Positions 47,504-59,003 of a stretch of 64,000 bases of DNA are shown here, one piece after another. The stretch is from Mactra quadrangularis (Eukaryota; Mollusca; Bivalvia; Venerida; Mactridae). Made by a program: the position numbers and the translations under genes. Location of the stretch: positions 1,212,001 through 1,276,000 of the forward strand of contig CM046294.1 of assembly GCA_025267735.1 (NCBI GenBank). Direction: 5' to 3'. Position 1 is the first letter of the stretch. Each line of letters opens with the position of its first letter. Under the pieces are notes generated by a model. The model saw nothing but the letters and a program-made list of their open reading frames with translations. It searched no databases and had not been told where the DNA came from.

Positions 47504-48270
47504 TTATAAGGATAAATTATATATTCATACAATTCAACTTGTCTATAAATGGAAACAGCCACTTAGGACTGATTGTTAGACTTGAGTGACCCATATTGGT
47601 AACCAATGGTGCAGTGAGCGTGGCTGCATGAATGGTTATTGTTTTTGGATGAAGATTTTTTGGAAAGTCTGAGGTCAGTGGTTTATTATGCTTAGGTGGG
47701 CTTGCAGGTCCAGATTGCTTAGAATTCATACACTTATTGTCTGAAAACAATATTTTACTGAATAGAATTTAAAGCTCACTTAGCCCCTAGCTGGGCTCTG
47801 CCTCTGAAACTTTCTGAGGAGTAAAGCTTAGGTTTTCAGTATACCAAATTATTTTTTAGCCCAACTTATTACTTTGAGCTAGACTAGATCTCCATTAAAT
47901 TGACTTTGATCAGCTCAAAATTTAATAAAACCCGAGTCCATTTTCAAATTTCAGCAAATTTGAAGTTAAAAACTGGACACCCTAAAGTATGAGAGAAAGC
48001 TAGAACAAAAATTCCAAGTTTGTAAGATTTTATATAGTACATAAAATGTTGTACAAATTTAGTACCAGCAATAGTTGATCATATTTCTGTCATATTTCAT
48101 ATAAAATAGTCACTAAAGTACACTAGTAATATGATCATACTCATAAATACATTTATGTATTTACTTTATCTATAGTATTTCCCATAACTGCATGGTGGGA
48201 ATATCTAGAAGTAAAATTCATTCAATTTGACAAAGTTCATACCTTTGACAAAGTTAATACATTCAACATA

Positions 48271-48647
48271 CAGTACCCACCAAAAGTTTGGAGGTAAAAG
48301 AAATTCACTGCAATTCTTGAATTTTGATGATTATTTCTATAAAATCATTATTTTTTATATATTTAGGTACAGTTTGTGATTAAATGACAACAAATTTCAT
48401 GGATGCAACACAGTTACCAAATTCAGCATCTGACATCCTAAAGCCTCTAAAACCATGATTATTGTAATTACTTTCTTTAACATAGCTTTTAATACATTTT
48501 TGTAGTCTCATTTATAATTATAATGATAATCAAAAAAGGAAGCCAACACTAAAAAGCATTTCAAAATAGATTGTTGTTAAATTCAAGATAAAAGCTATTA
48601 AGTAGGCTTAAAAAGTGAAAATGTCTCCTAACTTTTGGTGGGTACTG
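48271..48647. mobile_element. Tc1/mariner-type MITE, copy 2 (intact)
   Basis: CAGTACCCACCAAAAGTT at the left is mirrored at the right, with TA on both sides (48269-48270 and 48648-48649). 377 bp, no coding capacity. Best-preserved of three copies. Confidence 0.88.
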
Positions 48648-49245
48648 TATATGTTTGGCAAAGTTCATGTTTGACAAAGCTCAACTGTTTGATAAATTCA
48701 TATGTTTGACAAAGTTTAAATGTTTGGCAAAGCTCAATAAATTATTGTTTGAAAACATTCATTGCACAAATGAAAATAGCATTCAAAAAGTGCTAAATTG
48801 TTTGAGAAAGTTGGACTAAAGTCTCCATACAAGTCACACTTCATTCACTCATTCAGCTAGCTTAGGCTGGTTTGTGCCTATCTAATAGACACTAGCAAAA
48901 TACTTAATTTTTCCTGGATAAAATTGAATTTTTGATATCCATGTCAAGTCAATGTTGTGTTGTTTTCTTTCGAGAAAAAATATTAAGAACAAAATTAGCA
49001 AATGACTCAGTCAATTTTGCTGAGTTTGTGATGTTCATTAAACTCAGCCAACAAAAAGTGTTTCATAAGATGATACTATCTGTAAGACATCACTCTTTTA
49101 AAGAAACTACCAACACATCAATAATTATCAGTGTTCTACATTTTGTATCAACAAATAAGTTAAAACAGGGTTTCTAACAAATATCCCTGTCAATATCAAT
49201 GAATGATAAGTAAAGACATGAAAATGAGAAGAAAATTGCACTTAC

Positions 49246-50343
49246 CAGAATATTAAAAGAATCTAAGAGGGTATTACTGCATTCTTCATTATTTTGATTA
49301 GTTTGACCTTCACCTTGGAGTAAAGGTTGAATATCAATGACCTTGACCTCAACTTCAAACTGACATACTTTCTCACAAGAACATTCAGTAGATATTGTCT
49401 CTTTGGCAAATTTCTCAGAGTCTGAACAAGAACTATCAGAATCATGAACCGGAATTAAAGATTCATCAGAATCGCTCAAGTCTGATTCAAGGTCAAATTC
49501 AGTTTTCTCGGAAATGCCTTCAAATGACACACTTTTCTTGATTGATTTGTTGCATTCATTGATTGTGTCCTTTTTTCGTTTAAGGTTTTCAACATCTCCA
49601 AAAGATATAGCTTTTCTGATTGGTTTAAAATCATCACAAATATCATTGTCTGATGAGTCGCTAGTAAAGTTTTTAACTTCTGCAAGCTCCCCAAATGACA
49701 CAGATTTTTTCACAGTCTTGGCTTTTTCTTCTTCAATGACGTCATCAAGAAAACCTAAAGCATTTTCCACACTTGGTGATACTGCTCTCTCAATAGGTGA
49801 CATTGGTCGATCTACATTAAGGAGCCCATTGCCATTTAAAACTGGCGCCGAGGTATACAACCGACTGTCACTGGACTGAACAGTAAATAAAGGAGACTCA
49901 CATCTCATATCTGGTGAGTTTGACCTTTTCTTTTTCAATATACCTTTAGCAGGAACAGAGCATGGAGGTGAGAGAAGCTCGTTTGGTGGCGAGGTGTACC
50001 CACTATCTGCACTAGAGCATTTGTCCCGTGATGGGATATCAATCGTCAATGGTGAGTCTCCATTTTTCAAATATTTTTCAATTTCAGGAGATAAGAATAC
50101 ACTTTCAGATAGTGCTGTTCTGTCAGGTAAAAACATGTCATCAAAACCACTGAACAATCCAAGGTCATCTTTGCTCATGTGCGGAACTGTTATCTTTTCA
50201 GTCGTTTCCTCCGCAACGCCATTTTTGTTCTTCTTGTTTGAAGGTAAGAATGGTTGCGAGAGCTGCTTAAATAATCCAGGTCTTTTTTTAGACTTCACTT
50301 TTAAAGAACTAGTTCCTAGGTTTTTAACTTTGTTTTTAGGCAT
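49246..50343 (-). CDS. Host gene, exon 1: long Ser/Lys-rich N-terminal exon
   Basis: Starts at ATG 50341-50343, with an in-frame TGA nine bases upstream, and runs 366 codons to the donor CTG|GTAAGTGC. The exon reads on past the donor only as low-complexity intron. The protein is polar and likely disordered: basic start (KVKSKKRPGLFKQL), GILKKKR at residues 134-140, then three motifs fitting the protein phosphatase 1 docking form [RK]-x-[VI]-x-[FW]: KKSVSFGEL (212-220), RKAISFGDV (243-251) and KKSVSFEGI (269-277). An acidic serine cluster follows at 281-310. Several SP/TP sites (SPP, SPE, SPL, SPI) could be phosphorylated. Plus-strand frames of about 120 codons here are shadows. Family not recognised; a nuclear or cytosolic scaffold is only a guess. 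It ends in phase 0, like the start of exon 2. Confidence 0.85.
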
Positions 50344-51870
50344 ATTGAATCACTTAGCCTTTTAGAACTTCAGGAAATATTCATAATATCCAAACTGAAT
50401 AGGAAAATAGATACACTTGTTATCCAGATTGAGGATCAATACGATGTGTACATTAAACATCAAGTACGGTAAAACTTATCATCTCGTTTTCAAGTTATCA
50501 AATACAATACTTCTTTTAATCTAATTTAATCTACATGCATATTCAGCACAATACGAAAAATATTATCCATATAAGTCGGTAACCGAAATATTTGCATAAA
50601 AACTTCACAATCTTAACGTTCCATACGTTTTATCTATGTTTACATTTTTTGTTTACTTTTTCAAACAGTCGATGAGCTAATTGTCCAATTTAATGTCAAC
50701 ATGTGTGTTTGTTTCTCGTTTTTTCTCGTTTTTTTTTTGTAATGACCTAACAGATAAAAATAAAGAATTAAGTCTATGCACTGATATAGTATACAATTTA
50801 ATCCTAAGTCCGGGTGGATTAAATACCTACATACGTACTGGCTCCTTAACAGATTTTATAGGTGCTTAAAGTCAATTACCAGTACTGGATTTAAACGGTT
50901 CCTTAAATAAGTTGTAATAAATCATACTACTAAGCCGCAGACGCTCGTATATTTCACTTTAAACCCAAAAACCTAAAGTAAGAATTAATGATAACAATCT
51001 AGGCTTTTATTTGTCCACGAGATTATTTCGAAACAAAATATTAAAATATAAAATTAAATTATTAATAAACATGATATACAGAACAACTTTTTACATGGAC
51101 TAAAGGGCAAAGAAGAATTAGTCAGCCAATTAAATTTCATGCAACACAAAAATTTGCATATATTTGAATACATTACTGTCATTTAAGTTATACAGCTGCT
51201 CACAAAAACATGTACACATTTTTGAGTCATACAAAGTTTCTCAAAATTATTTTCATATTAGGTGTATAATGGAAATCAAATAGTCACAGGCAATGTTTAA
51301 CAAGATTATACCAAGTCCTGACAGCTTGTTATCAAACAAACCTTAGGTTCAAGATTTCCCCTTATGTAAATTTACTCGCACTTTAGAAATTACAACAAAT
51401 ATTCAAAATCTTGAACCAATCTTACAAATCCATTTTAAGAGTTCATATATTTATGTGTATTTTTACATAAGAATGTTTGCTAAATGTTAAGAAAAGTCAT
51501 CTTTTGACAAAAGTCAATAATTACAGATTCCATATATATTAAAAGTTTGTTTTTTAAAGAAATGGTTAGTTTTGAATGAAAAAATTGATATTCAGTAGAA
51601 CAGAAATCAATGTGGACCAAAATTTAGTACAATGTTTTGATTCTGTGTCCATAATTTAAAGTAATTTAGGTTAAGCTTATATCTAAAAAAATCATTTAAC
51701 AAAACATGAATAATTTTCATGGATATTGAGTATACGATTTGAGATCATTTATCGAAAGGGAATTGAAGAACAAAACAAATAGAATCCTGTAAAATCTTAA
51801 TCTAAGTATACATGTACATTGAGCGATATAAATCTACATAAAACTGTACGTCTACAATCTTGTCTGTGGG
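50344..51870 (-). other. 5' flank of the host gene
   Basis: AT-rich sequence upstream of the predicted start codon, so it should contain the 5' UTR and promoter. I see no CpG-rich block, no clear TATA box at a persuasive distance and no splice sites good enough to place a 5' non-coding exon. No element recognised. Confidence 0.35.
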
Positions 51871-52109
51871 GCTTTTCACAAAAATTCTTACAAAAAATCT
51901 TCGTAAGTCAAAAGCAAGAAACATTAATAATACGCACATTTTTTGGCTTATCAATTCTAAATATTATACAAATTGTGTAGAATATTGGAATCACTTTCGA
52001 ATAACATGTCATAGTTAAATGCTATTATTATCCGCCTGACTTTGAAGTGCTTATTATAAAATTATGAAACTGACTCACGAAGATTTTCTTAAGAATTTTT
52101 GTGAAAAGC
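51871..52109. mobile_element. MITE, intact copy
   Basis: GCTTTTCACAAAAATTCTTA at the left is mirrored by TAAGAATTTTTGTGAAAAGC at the right. The inner arms AATCTTCGTAAGTC and GACTCACGAAGATTTT also pair. Reference copy for the families at 20103-21565 and 26910-27132. Confidence 0.85.
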
Positions 52110-53719
52110 ACCATTGGTTTTATGTCAATAACGTTAGACGATTTCAGGTAATAGTAATTAAAAAAATCAGAAATCTTGTTCAATCGTATTTAAGTAAATG
52201 TACATGTATGGGTTCTGTGTCCATAATTTAAGCAATTTATTAAATATTATCATCTGAACATTAAAATGGTCATACATAAAATCTTCAGATTGTGCGATGA
52301 TAAAAAAAACACCCATAATGAGATGAGTGTCTATTTTATTCGTTTATTATTCAATTTGTCAATAGACGCCTGTGGTTATATATCAAAGCATTGACAATAA
52401 TGCGAGACGAGGCTGTGCGAAGTTTTTATTCATTAAAGAATAATAGTCAAATGTTTTGATTCTTAAAGGACAAAAAAATCTCCTAAAAACATATTCTTAT
52501 GCAAAATTTAGTATTTTAGTATACAAAATTAACATATAATACACAAATGCCTTTTTTCATATGCAAAACTTGGCATTTGATAAATAAAGAATGAAAAAGA
52601 ACAATATTGTATGTTATTATAAATACTGGGTCAACGAACACACTTCAAGGTTTACAAACCTCTTTTATCTTGAGACACATTCATCTTTTTCCCAGGCAAT
52701 TTGTTCATATTTGAGTTCAACATTTATCACCTTAGTTCAACCATATCTTAACGATCAAACTTTAAAAAAGTATAATTTTTGCCGATGAGGTAAAATCGTA
52801 ATACTTTATCTATCCCCTTAAACTTGTAGCTTTTAATCACAACTGGAACAATTTCATTTGACTTAGAGAAACCCATGATGTAATGTAAACTTTTGTTTTA
52901 ATTTTAATTTTAGTTTTTAACTCAATGCATATAAAAAGGAAAAGTAAAAAAACAAAATTTATCATTAAACTTTAAAATATTAGATTTAAATTAGCACTTT
53001 TTATCAAGCCCCCACTTCCATGTTAGATTTTTTCAGCATGCTATAACAAGAATTATGTTTTTAGGAACTGGTTCATTTTTTTCATGTGGCCTTGACCTTG
53101 ATTTCTCTGGATCTCATACACTAAGACTTTAGCCCCTAATCATGCCAACAAAAAAATGTTCCCATTCAGAATACCATTGAGTCAGCATTTTATCAGAATT
53201 AAGGTCAGGGTCACATTAAATACTGAAACATGAATATTGACTGGTCAACTATGGTCATCCATTCAGATTACATTTAGGTCAATTTCTAAAATTTCCCCGG
53301 AGGTCTATATATTCAACTGAATCAGAAATAATTAATATTTTAATAGATCAGAAATGACAATATCAATTAAGGGTTAAATAAACCATATTTATGTGAAATA
53401 AAAATGCTGGCAACATTTCTTTACATTTTTATATCAAAATTTTACTATTTTTTTACAGTATTGTTCCACTGTCATAGGACTATCAGAATTGACGGTCTTA
53501 GTAGCAGAATAGGAGTTTTATCTTCTTAAATTAAGCATTTGGGTCTAAAATGTCATTAAAAATCATAAGATTTTTGAATAGTCAGGGTGTTCAATACAGT
53601 GGATTTTTACAGTATGCTGAGAATGGAAAATTCCGAACTTTTAACCCCATACATGTACATTTAAATAAAATATTATAATAGTAATTGGTGAAACTAATTT
53701 AAAGACTATACAAACAGGA

Positions 53720-53834
53720 TGTGTATAGCCACAGGTGGCCGGCACGGTCCTGAATCAAGAACACTATCTATACATATATATGTATAGATAGCATTTTATA
53801 TTTGGGACTGTTCTGGCCGCCTGTGTGCATAGCC
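53720..53834. repeat. ~110-nt imperfect hairpin
   Basis: Arms containing GCCACAGGTGGCCGGCACGG and CTGTTCTGGCCGCCTGTGTG pair around a perfect central palindrome (CTATCTATACATAT mirrored, 53764-53791). It could be a small foldback element or a hairpin precursor. Confidence 0.6.
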
Positions 53835-53837
53835 ATC

Positions 53838-54045
53838 ACTGTCTATTACTACATAAGAATACTCTATTAAGGCTTGCACTGGTTTGAATTGATATTACAA
53901 CAACTGGAGCTACCATAAATAAACTTAGACAATACTAACACTGTCTATCACCACATAAGGTTAATCTATTAAGAATCACACAGGTTTGAATCAGGATGTC
54001 AACAATTGAGGGTAATATTAAAACTTAAACTATAAAAGGTTTTAA
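53838..54045. repeat. Degenerate tandem duplication, ~103 bp x2
   Basis: Two units each begin CACTGTCTAT..C.ACATAAG and share CTATTAAG and GGTTTGAAT blocks. They lie directly beside the hairpin at 53720-53834. Confidence 0.6.
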
Positions 54046-55138
54046 TTGTTAGTCTTTTTAAATGGATGATAATCAATATTTTAGAATTACAAATGTATTA
54101 CTTATATTGTACATACATGATTCCTTATATGCATTGAAATTTGATGCTAACATAAAATTAAAAAAATGTTTTTATATTTTACCATTGATGTCAATTGATT
54201 TTAATTTTAATCCATTTAAATTTTAAATTCCACCTATTTATCACTTTTTTGGACACACATGTGATGTAAAATTAAACTAGTAAAAAAAACGAGAGAAAAA
54301 ACACTTGAAACAGCTGTTTCGAGCACTAATAGAAAAAAATCCATGATTACATACATAAATAAAACATTTAATTCCTAGTCCGTACATACATTCTATACTT
54401 CCAAACGTACCTTGGGCGGTGATAATAATAAGAAGTAACTGATGAATGAAACGTATTGACAACTACGATGTCATGGTCCGTTGCACATCATAATTTTAAC
54501 AAATTATTAGCAAACTTATCGTGCTCGTAAAAACAGTGTAACGATAAACGATAAACATGTTAAGAATAATACTAAAAGTAATATCCCCTTACGTGTAAGT
54601 AATACTATATCGACTTAAGGGGTCATTAATGGGAATAAAAACTGTCAATCACGTATGATTACGCTATAATTTATGTCAATATTTCTAATATAGTATAAAT
54701 ATTGTAAATTTTTGGTTATATAATTTGATTTAGTTAGTTTAACCTAACTTTTCCTATATATTGCCTTAAGGAGTTAATAACAGTTACTCATACTTTTATA
54801 TATGTAATAAAAAACATAAAACTAGATCAAATAGACACTTTAATATTTGTACTAAGTATACTAATTTCAAGTGAAAATTTGTTAAAATTTGAATACTATT
54901 GCTTAAGGCTTCAAAGATGAAACATCTTCAAACACTATTTTGTTATTAAATTTTGTTCATTAAAATTTTAAGGTTTTATAAAATGAGTTCAGTAAAGGAA
55001 GGATGAATAACAATTAAAGAATAGTATAAAAAATATAAGAAAATTATTGTTTTCATTATAAGAAGTTAAAGAACCATACCAATTTTTCAGCACATAAGTA
55101 GTCTATTGATAAATTTAATTTAACTGTTGCCACTTGTA

Positions 55139-55272
55139 TTTACCCTGCTGATTTAATTACTCTATATTTGCTTAATTATTCCCAATCATGAATACAGATA
55201 TTTTTATATTAATTGTCACAGTATAGACATACTGTAGTATTTAAATCAGCAAGGTTAATATGTGCATCACTA
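55139..55272. repeat. Foldback repeat, GTATTTAAATCAG family
   Basis: ACCCTGCTGATTTAATTACT at the left is mirrored by AGTATTTAAATCAGCAAGGT at 55231-55250. An inner CAGTATAGACATACTGTAG small palindrome is also present. Confidence 0.6.
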
Positions 55273-57902
55273 ACTGCTGAACAAAAACTAGCAATAACTA
55301 CATATCAGGAAAGTATGACTAGTCAGGGCCAAAACACCATTTTGGGGGAAGGGGCCACAGCCTTTTTCTTGGGGAAAATTAGAGTTGTATTCACTTATTT
55401 GGGAAAAATGACCCACTTCATAGCCAGTATAAGAAATAAATTTATTCAATCATAAGTGTTACAAAATCAATGAGATAATATGCAGTGTATTATTTGGTAA
55501 AGGAAACAAAATATAATGTGTTGGGTAGTTATCTCAAATATTGTCCCTTTCTATGTGAATTGTGGTTCGACATTCCTTGGGGAGTTTTGAGGACCAAACT
55601 GGGGAAAAAGTGTCAGTTTTGTTTGGGGAAGCAGCCTGTATTCGGCTTCTGTTTAGAAGAGTGTTGTGGCCCTGCTAGTTGTAACAATATGAAGTTAGAC
55701 CAGTTTTGCACTGGCACATGAAAATATAAAATCCTTAATTCTCTTCTTGAAATATGCACATTTAACACACCAAATTGATAATAGCAGATCCAGCATTATA
55801 TGGAAGCAACTGGTAAATAGGGTTTGTTGAAGGGTCTAGACCTGACTTATCTGGAATTCTAAAAATACCAAACATGCCCTTAAATCATGACTTGAACACT
55901 ATTCATGGAATAGACTTTAAGTCAAACAGCATGTTATATTTTAATAACTTCCCAGTTGTAAGATGGCTGCTATAAATGAAAATATCTCCATACAGTGGCT
56001 TCAAAAAAGGTTAAAAAACCTGGTGTAAACAAGGTTAGATAGACTTAGGTTTTCATTGACATAAATGACACATATAAATTTTCATTTTTTATACATAATT
56101 CACTTTTTACTAGATTTTTATTGTTGATTTTTATCTGAAAAAAAGTTAAGATCATTTTGATAGGTATTTGCTTTAAAAATTATGTTTTTTTATAACGAGT
56201 TGATATTACTCATTCATGTTGTAAATATTATGAAAATGATTCAAGATTTAACTAAATGATAAGACAGTAAAATTGTGCTGATGATGTTATTTTGAAGTAT
56301 TTATTTTAATGCTGGGGTCAAATCAGGAATGTTCCCTATTTATTTCCCAAAAGGTTAATTTAAGATTTATCCCCAGATTTTTTCGAAAAAAAAGTCCTTT
56401 TTTCCAGGTTTTCCTCTCTAAGACAGCATCATATAAAAATATTGATGATGATCAGTGAGTCATAAAAGAATCTGGCACATTGTATATATATAACAATCAT
56501 CAGTCCAAATACATCTTATAATGGTAAGCTCTGCTCATTTAGGTAACAGTATGAGACTTAATATCATTGCCCTACTTTACATGCTCACTTTCCTACAGAA
56601 AGTTATACCTAAAGTTTCCTATTGAAATGTAAGTGAACTTTTAGGCCACAACAAATTGATCATATGTTCTATGGATTCGCTTGCACTTTAATTTTGAAAG
56701 TGAATAAAACTGGATAAAAGATATGGTACCATTGTTTATTTGTGATCAACAGGTGCTAAATAGCTAACTATTTACTCTGTGTAAATTGATTATTATATGA
56801 CTGAACAGTGAATATAACTTATTTGTATTATTATACTTAAAATAAAGTTAAGCTCACTTAGAGCCAAATATCTTTTTAAAGATATTTCTTGATTCAAGGT
56901 GCACTCACATGAAATCTAAACATAGCATATTAAAAGTACATGTACTTAAGGGAGTACTACTTACAAAGAAAAGAAAAACATTGAGAGACCAATTAAAAGG
57001 ACATTATTCTAAGATCTACTAGAATGGTATCAGAGAAAGTACAAAGCAGATTACCAAGCTGTATAAACAAAACAGTTAAAGTGCCACAGTGATCAATAGA
57101 CTCAATACTTTAGATAAGTGGATACAAAGAATCCTGATTGACAGTTCTAATACATTTATTTTCTATTTATACTTCCACTTAATGCAGACAATTATTGACT
57201 ATCAGACTGTGAAGGAATTCAGTCAGTAAACTAAGACCTGTTTGGAGTTCCATACTAATGTTTGGTGTTCTATACTGTTAATGAACTAAGGCATGTTTGG
57301 TGTGCAATACTTAAGGTAACAACCTGCTGACAAATATTGGGCTTGTGCAGCCAGTGAGTGTAGAGAACCTTTTCATGACTACATTTAGCTATTATGATCA
57401 ACTTTTCATGATTTCATATAGTGATGATTTTTTACCAATACCTAAGTCTTTCAAAACAATTATATGATTATGCTAGAATATAGAGGCTATGTCAGGAACC
57501 ACAATGTCTATATGAAAAGTTGTAGATTGCTTACAGAGGATGGGAGTCATTTATTCCTGAAACAATTGATGTCCTGGCCAACTGTACAACTTTCTGACCT
57601 TTAACCTGCTTAATTTTTATCAAAATTTATGTTCCTCATCTTGATAAAAGGAAAAATATTCACAGTATCAAAAATTTAAATATTTGCATGCTGTTCAAGT
57701 GAATAAGAAATAAACATACCACTTCAAAATTAAGATGTTTGCAAGTTTGACCGAAAGGTCATCAAAACAGTTTTGTTAAAAACTCAAATTCAAGATGACA
57801 TGGTTTAACCTTGAGATACTGATTATAACAACTGCATAGCTAAGGAATCAAGCATCCTGTTTTATCCCTTCTCCCTATGATTAAATTAATTGCAAACACA
57901 TA

Positions 57903-58260
57903 CAGTAACCACCAAAATTTTGGAGACACACTGTATGCCTACAATAGCTTTTATCTAAACATTCAGATAATGGTTTCATTTGAAATACAGTAAAGTTCTG
58001 CTATTTAAAGACCACTTTTGTTATTTCAAAATCATGTGATTTTTGACAATTATTAAGACCCAATTGCTTAATTTGTGAATAAAATGATCCCTATTAATAA
58101 GACTGTTTCGCAAGTAAGACTATCAATTTTGCTGGTCTTAATAGTGGAACTTTACTGTAATTACAATAAACATGTATCCATTTGGAGGCTTTAGGATGTC
58201 AGATGCTGAATCTTATAAATGTGTGCATTCATAAAGTTTGTTCTAATTTTTTTAAATTGA
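57903..58260. mobile_element. Tc1/mariner-type MITE, copy 3, carrying a nested MITE
   Basis: Starts CAGTAACCACCAAAATTTTG after TA and shares GAGGCTTTAGGATGTCAGAT with copy 2. The right terminus is no longer recognisable, so the end is approximate. A second TA-flanked element sits inside at 57988-58157. Confidence 0.65.
57988..58157. mobile_element. Nested 170-bp TA-flanked MITE
   Basis: CAGTAAAGTTCTGCTATTTA at the left is mirrored by TAATAGTGGAACTTTACTG at the right, with TA at 57986-57987 and 58158-58159. It lies within the Tc1/mariner-type copy at 57903. Confidence 0.8.
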
Positions 58261-59003
58261 ATTTTAACAAATATAGTAAGTGTAAACCCATAACAAGCCA
58301 GCTGTCATATTTAACAAGAGACTGTTAGTACTCCAGGGTCATACAAGTGCTTTAACGAAGTCACTTTATACTATAACAATAGTGTAAGCAAAAATATACA
58401 AAATTATTACGAAAATTATGAATTTATTAGAAATTTTGAGAAAAGAAAAAAACACAAATGACAAATATATGTAAATTTATATGTTAATGACTGTAAGCCA
58501 GCATTATCTTGTCAGTACTTACGCATAAATTAAATACTAATAACTTTTCAAACATTATATAAATTAAATTTGTAATAAGTGACATCATTACGACTTAAAA
58601 CTACAAAATGGTTCAATTCACAAAAACAGTAATCAAGTCTCATTGGTGACAATCTATTACAATATATCAACATAATGAGTCATTGAATAAATGAGACATT
58701 TTAGGCCAACACCAAAAACACCATTGTGCAACAACCATCCATAATCTCATGCTGGAACTTCTAAGTAAAAGTCATCGCCATGACTAACTAGGCAGATCAA
58801 AGCAATGGACAAGTCTTTTAGTGAAAATTGATTGGGACTTGTGAATCCCATAAATCCCATATGTCTTGTTTTCAGGCTAGTTGAAAACTTTGCCTGAAGA
58901 TGCAGGGCAATTGTCATTTCTTGAACTTTTATCAACTATAATGTATCTGGCTTCAAACATTGTCTTAATATATGGATATTATCTTACCTCGTACAGAATA
59001 CTC

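Larger units (their letters stand above)
4630..49245 (-). other. Giant intron of the host gene (transposon-rich)
   Basis: Interval between the donor of exon 1 (CTG|GTAAGT, 49244-49245) and the acceptor of exon 2 (4630-4631). Both flanking exons are cut in phase 0, so direct joining keeps the frame, though extra small phase-0 exons cannot be excluded. It holds the DIRS element and most of the repeats listed here. Stretches with no element I can name include about 5900-8050, 15780-17200, 25050-26900, 28140-29200, 30410-33490 and 34345-37180. Confidence 0.55.

Noticed and set aside
47517..47750. Minus-strand exon-like frame (SGPASPPKHNKPL...) with acceptor TATTGTTTTCAG
   Set aside because: It would need two leading bases to fill a codon, while exon 1 ends in phase 0. 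It has no good donor. It could be an alternative terminal exon but evidence is too thin.
54277..54462. Minus-strand frame with a hydrophobic, signal-peptide-like start and donor CCCAAG|GTACGT
   Set aside because: There is no usable ATG in frame (the nearest is followed by TAG two codons later) and no partner exon was found.
58747..58935. Minus-strand 62-codon frame
   Set aside because: No splice sites or recognisable motif, and no support from neighbours.
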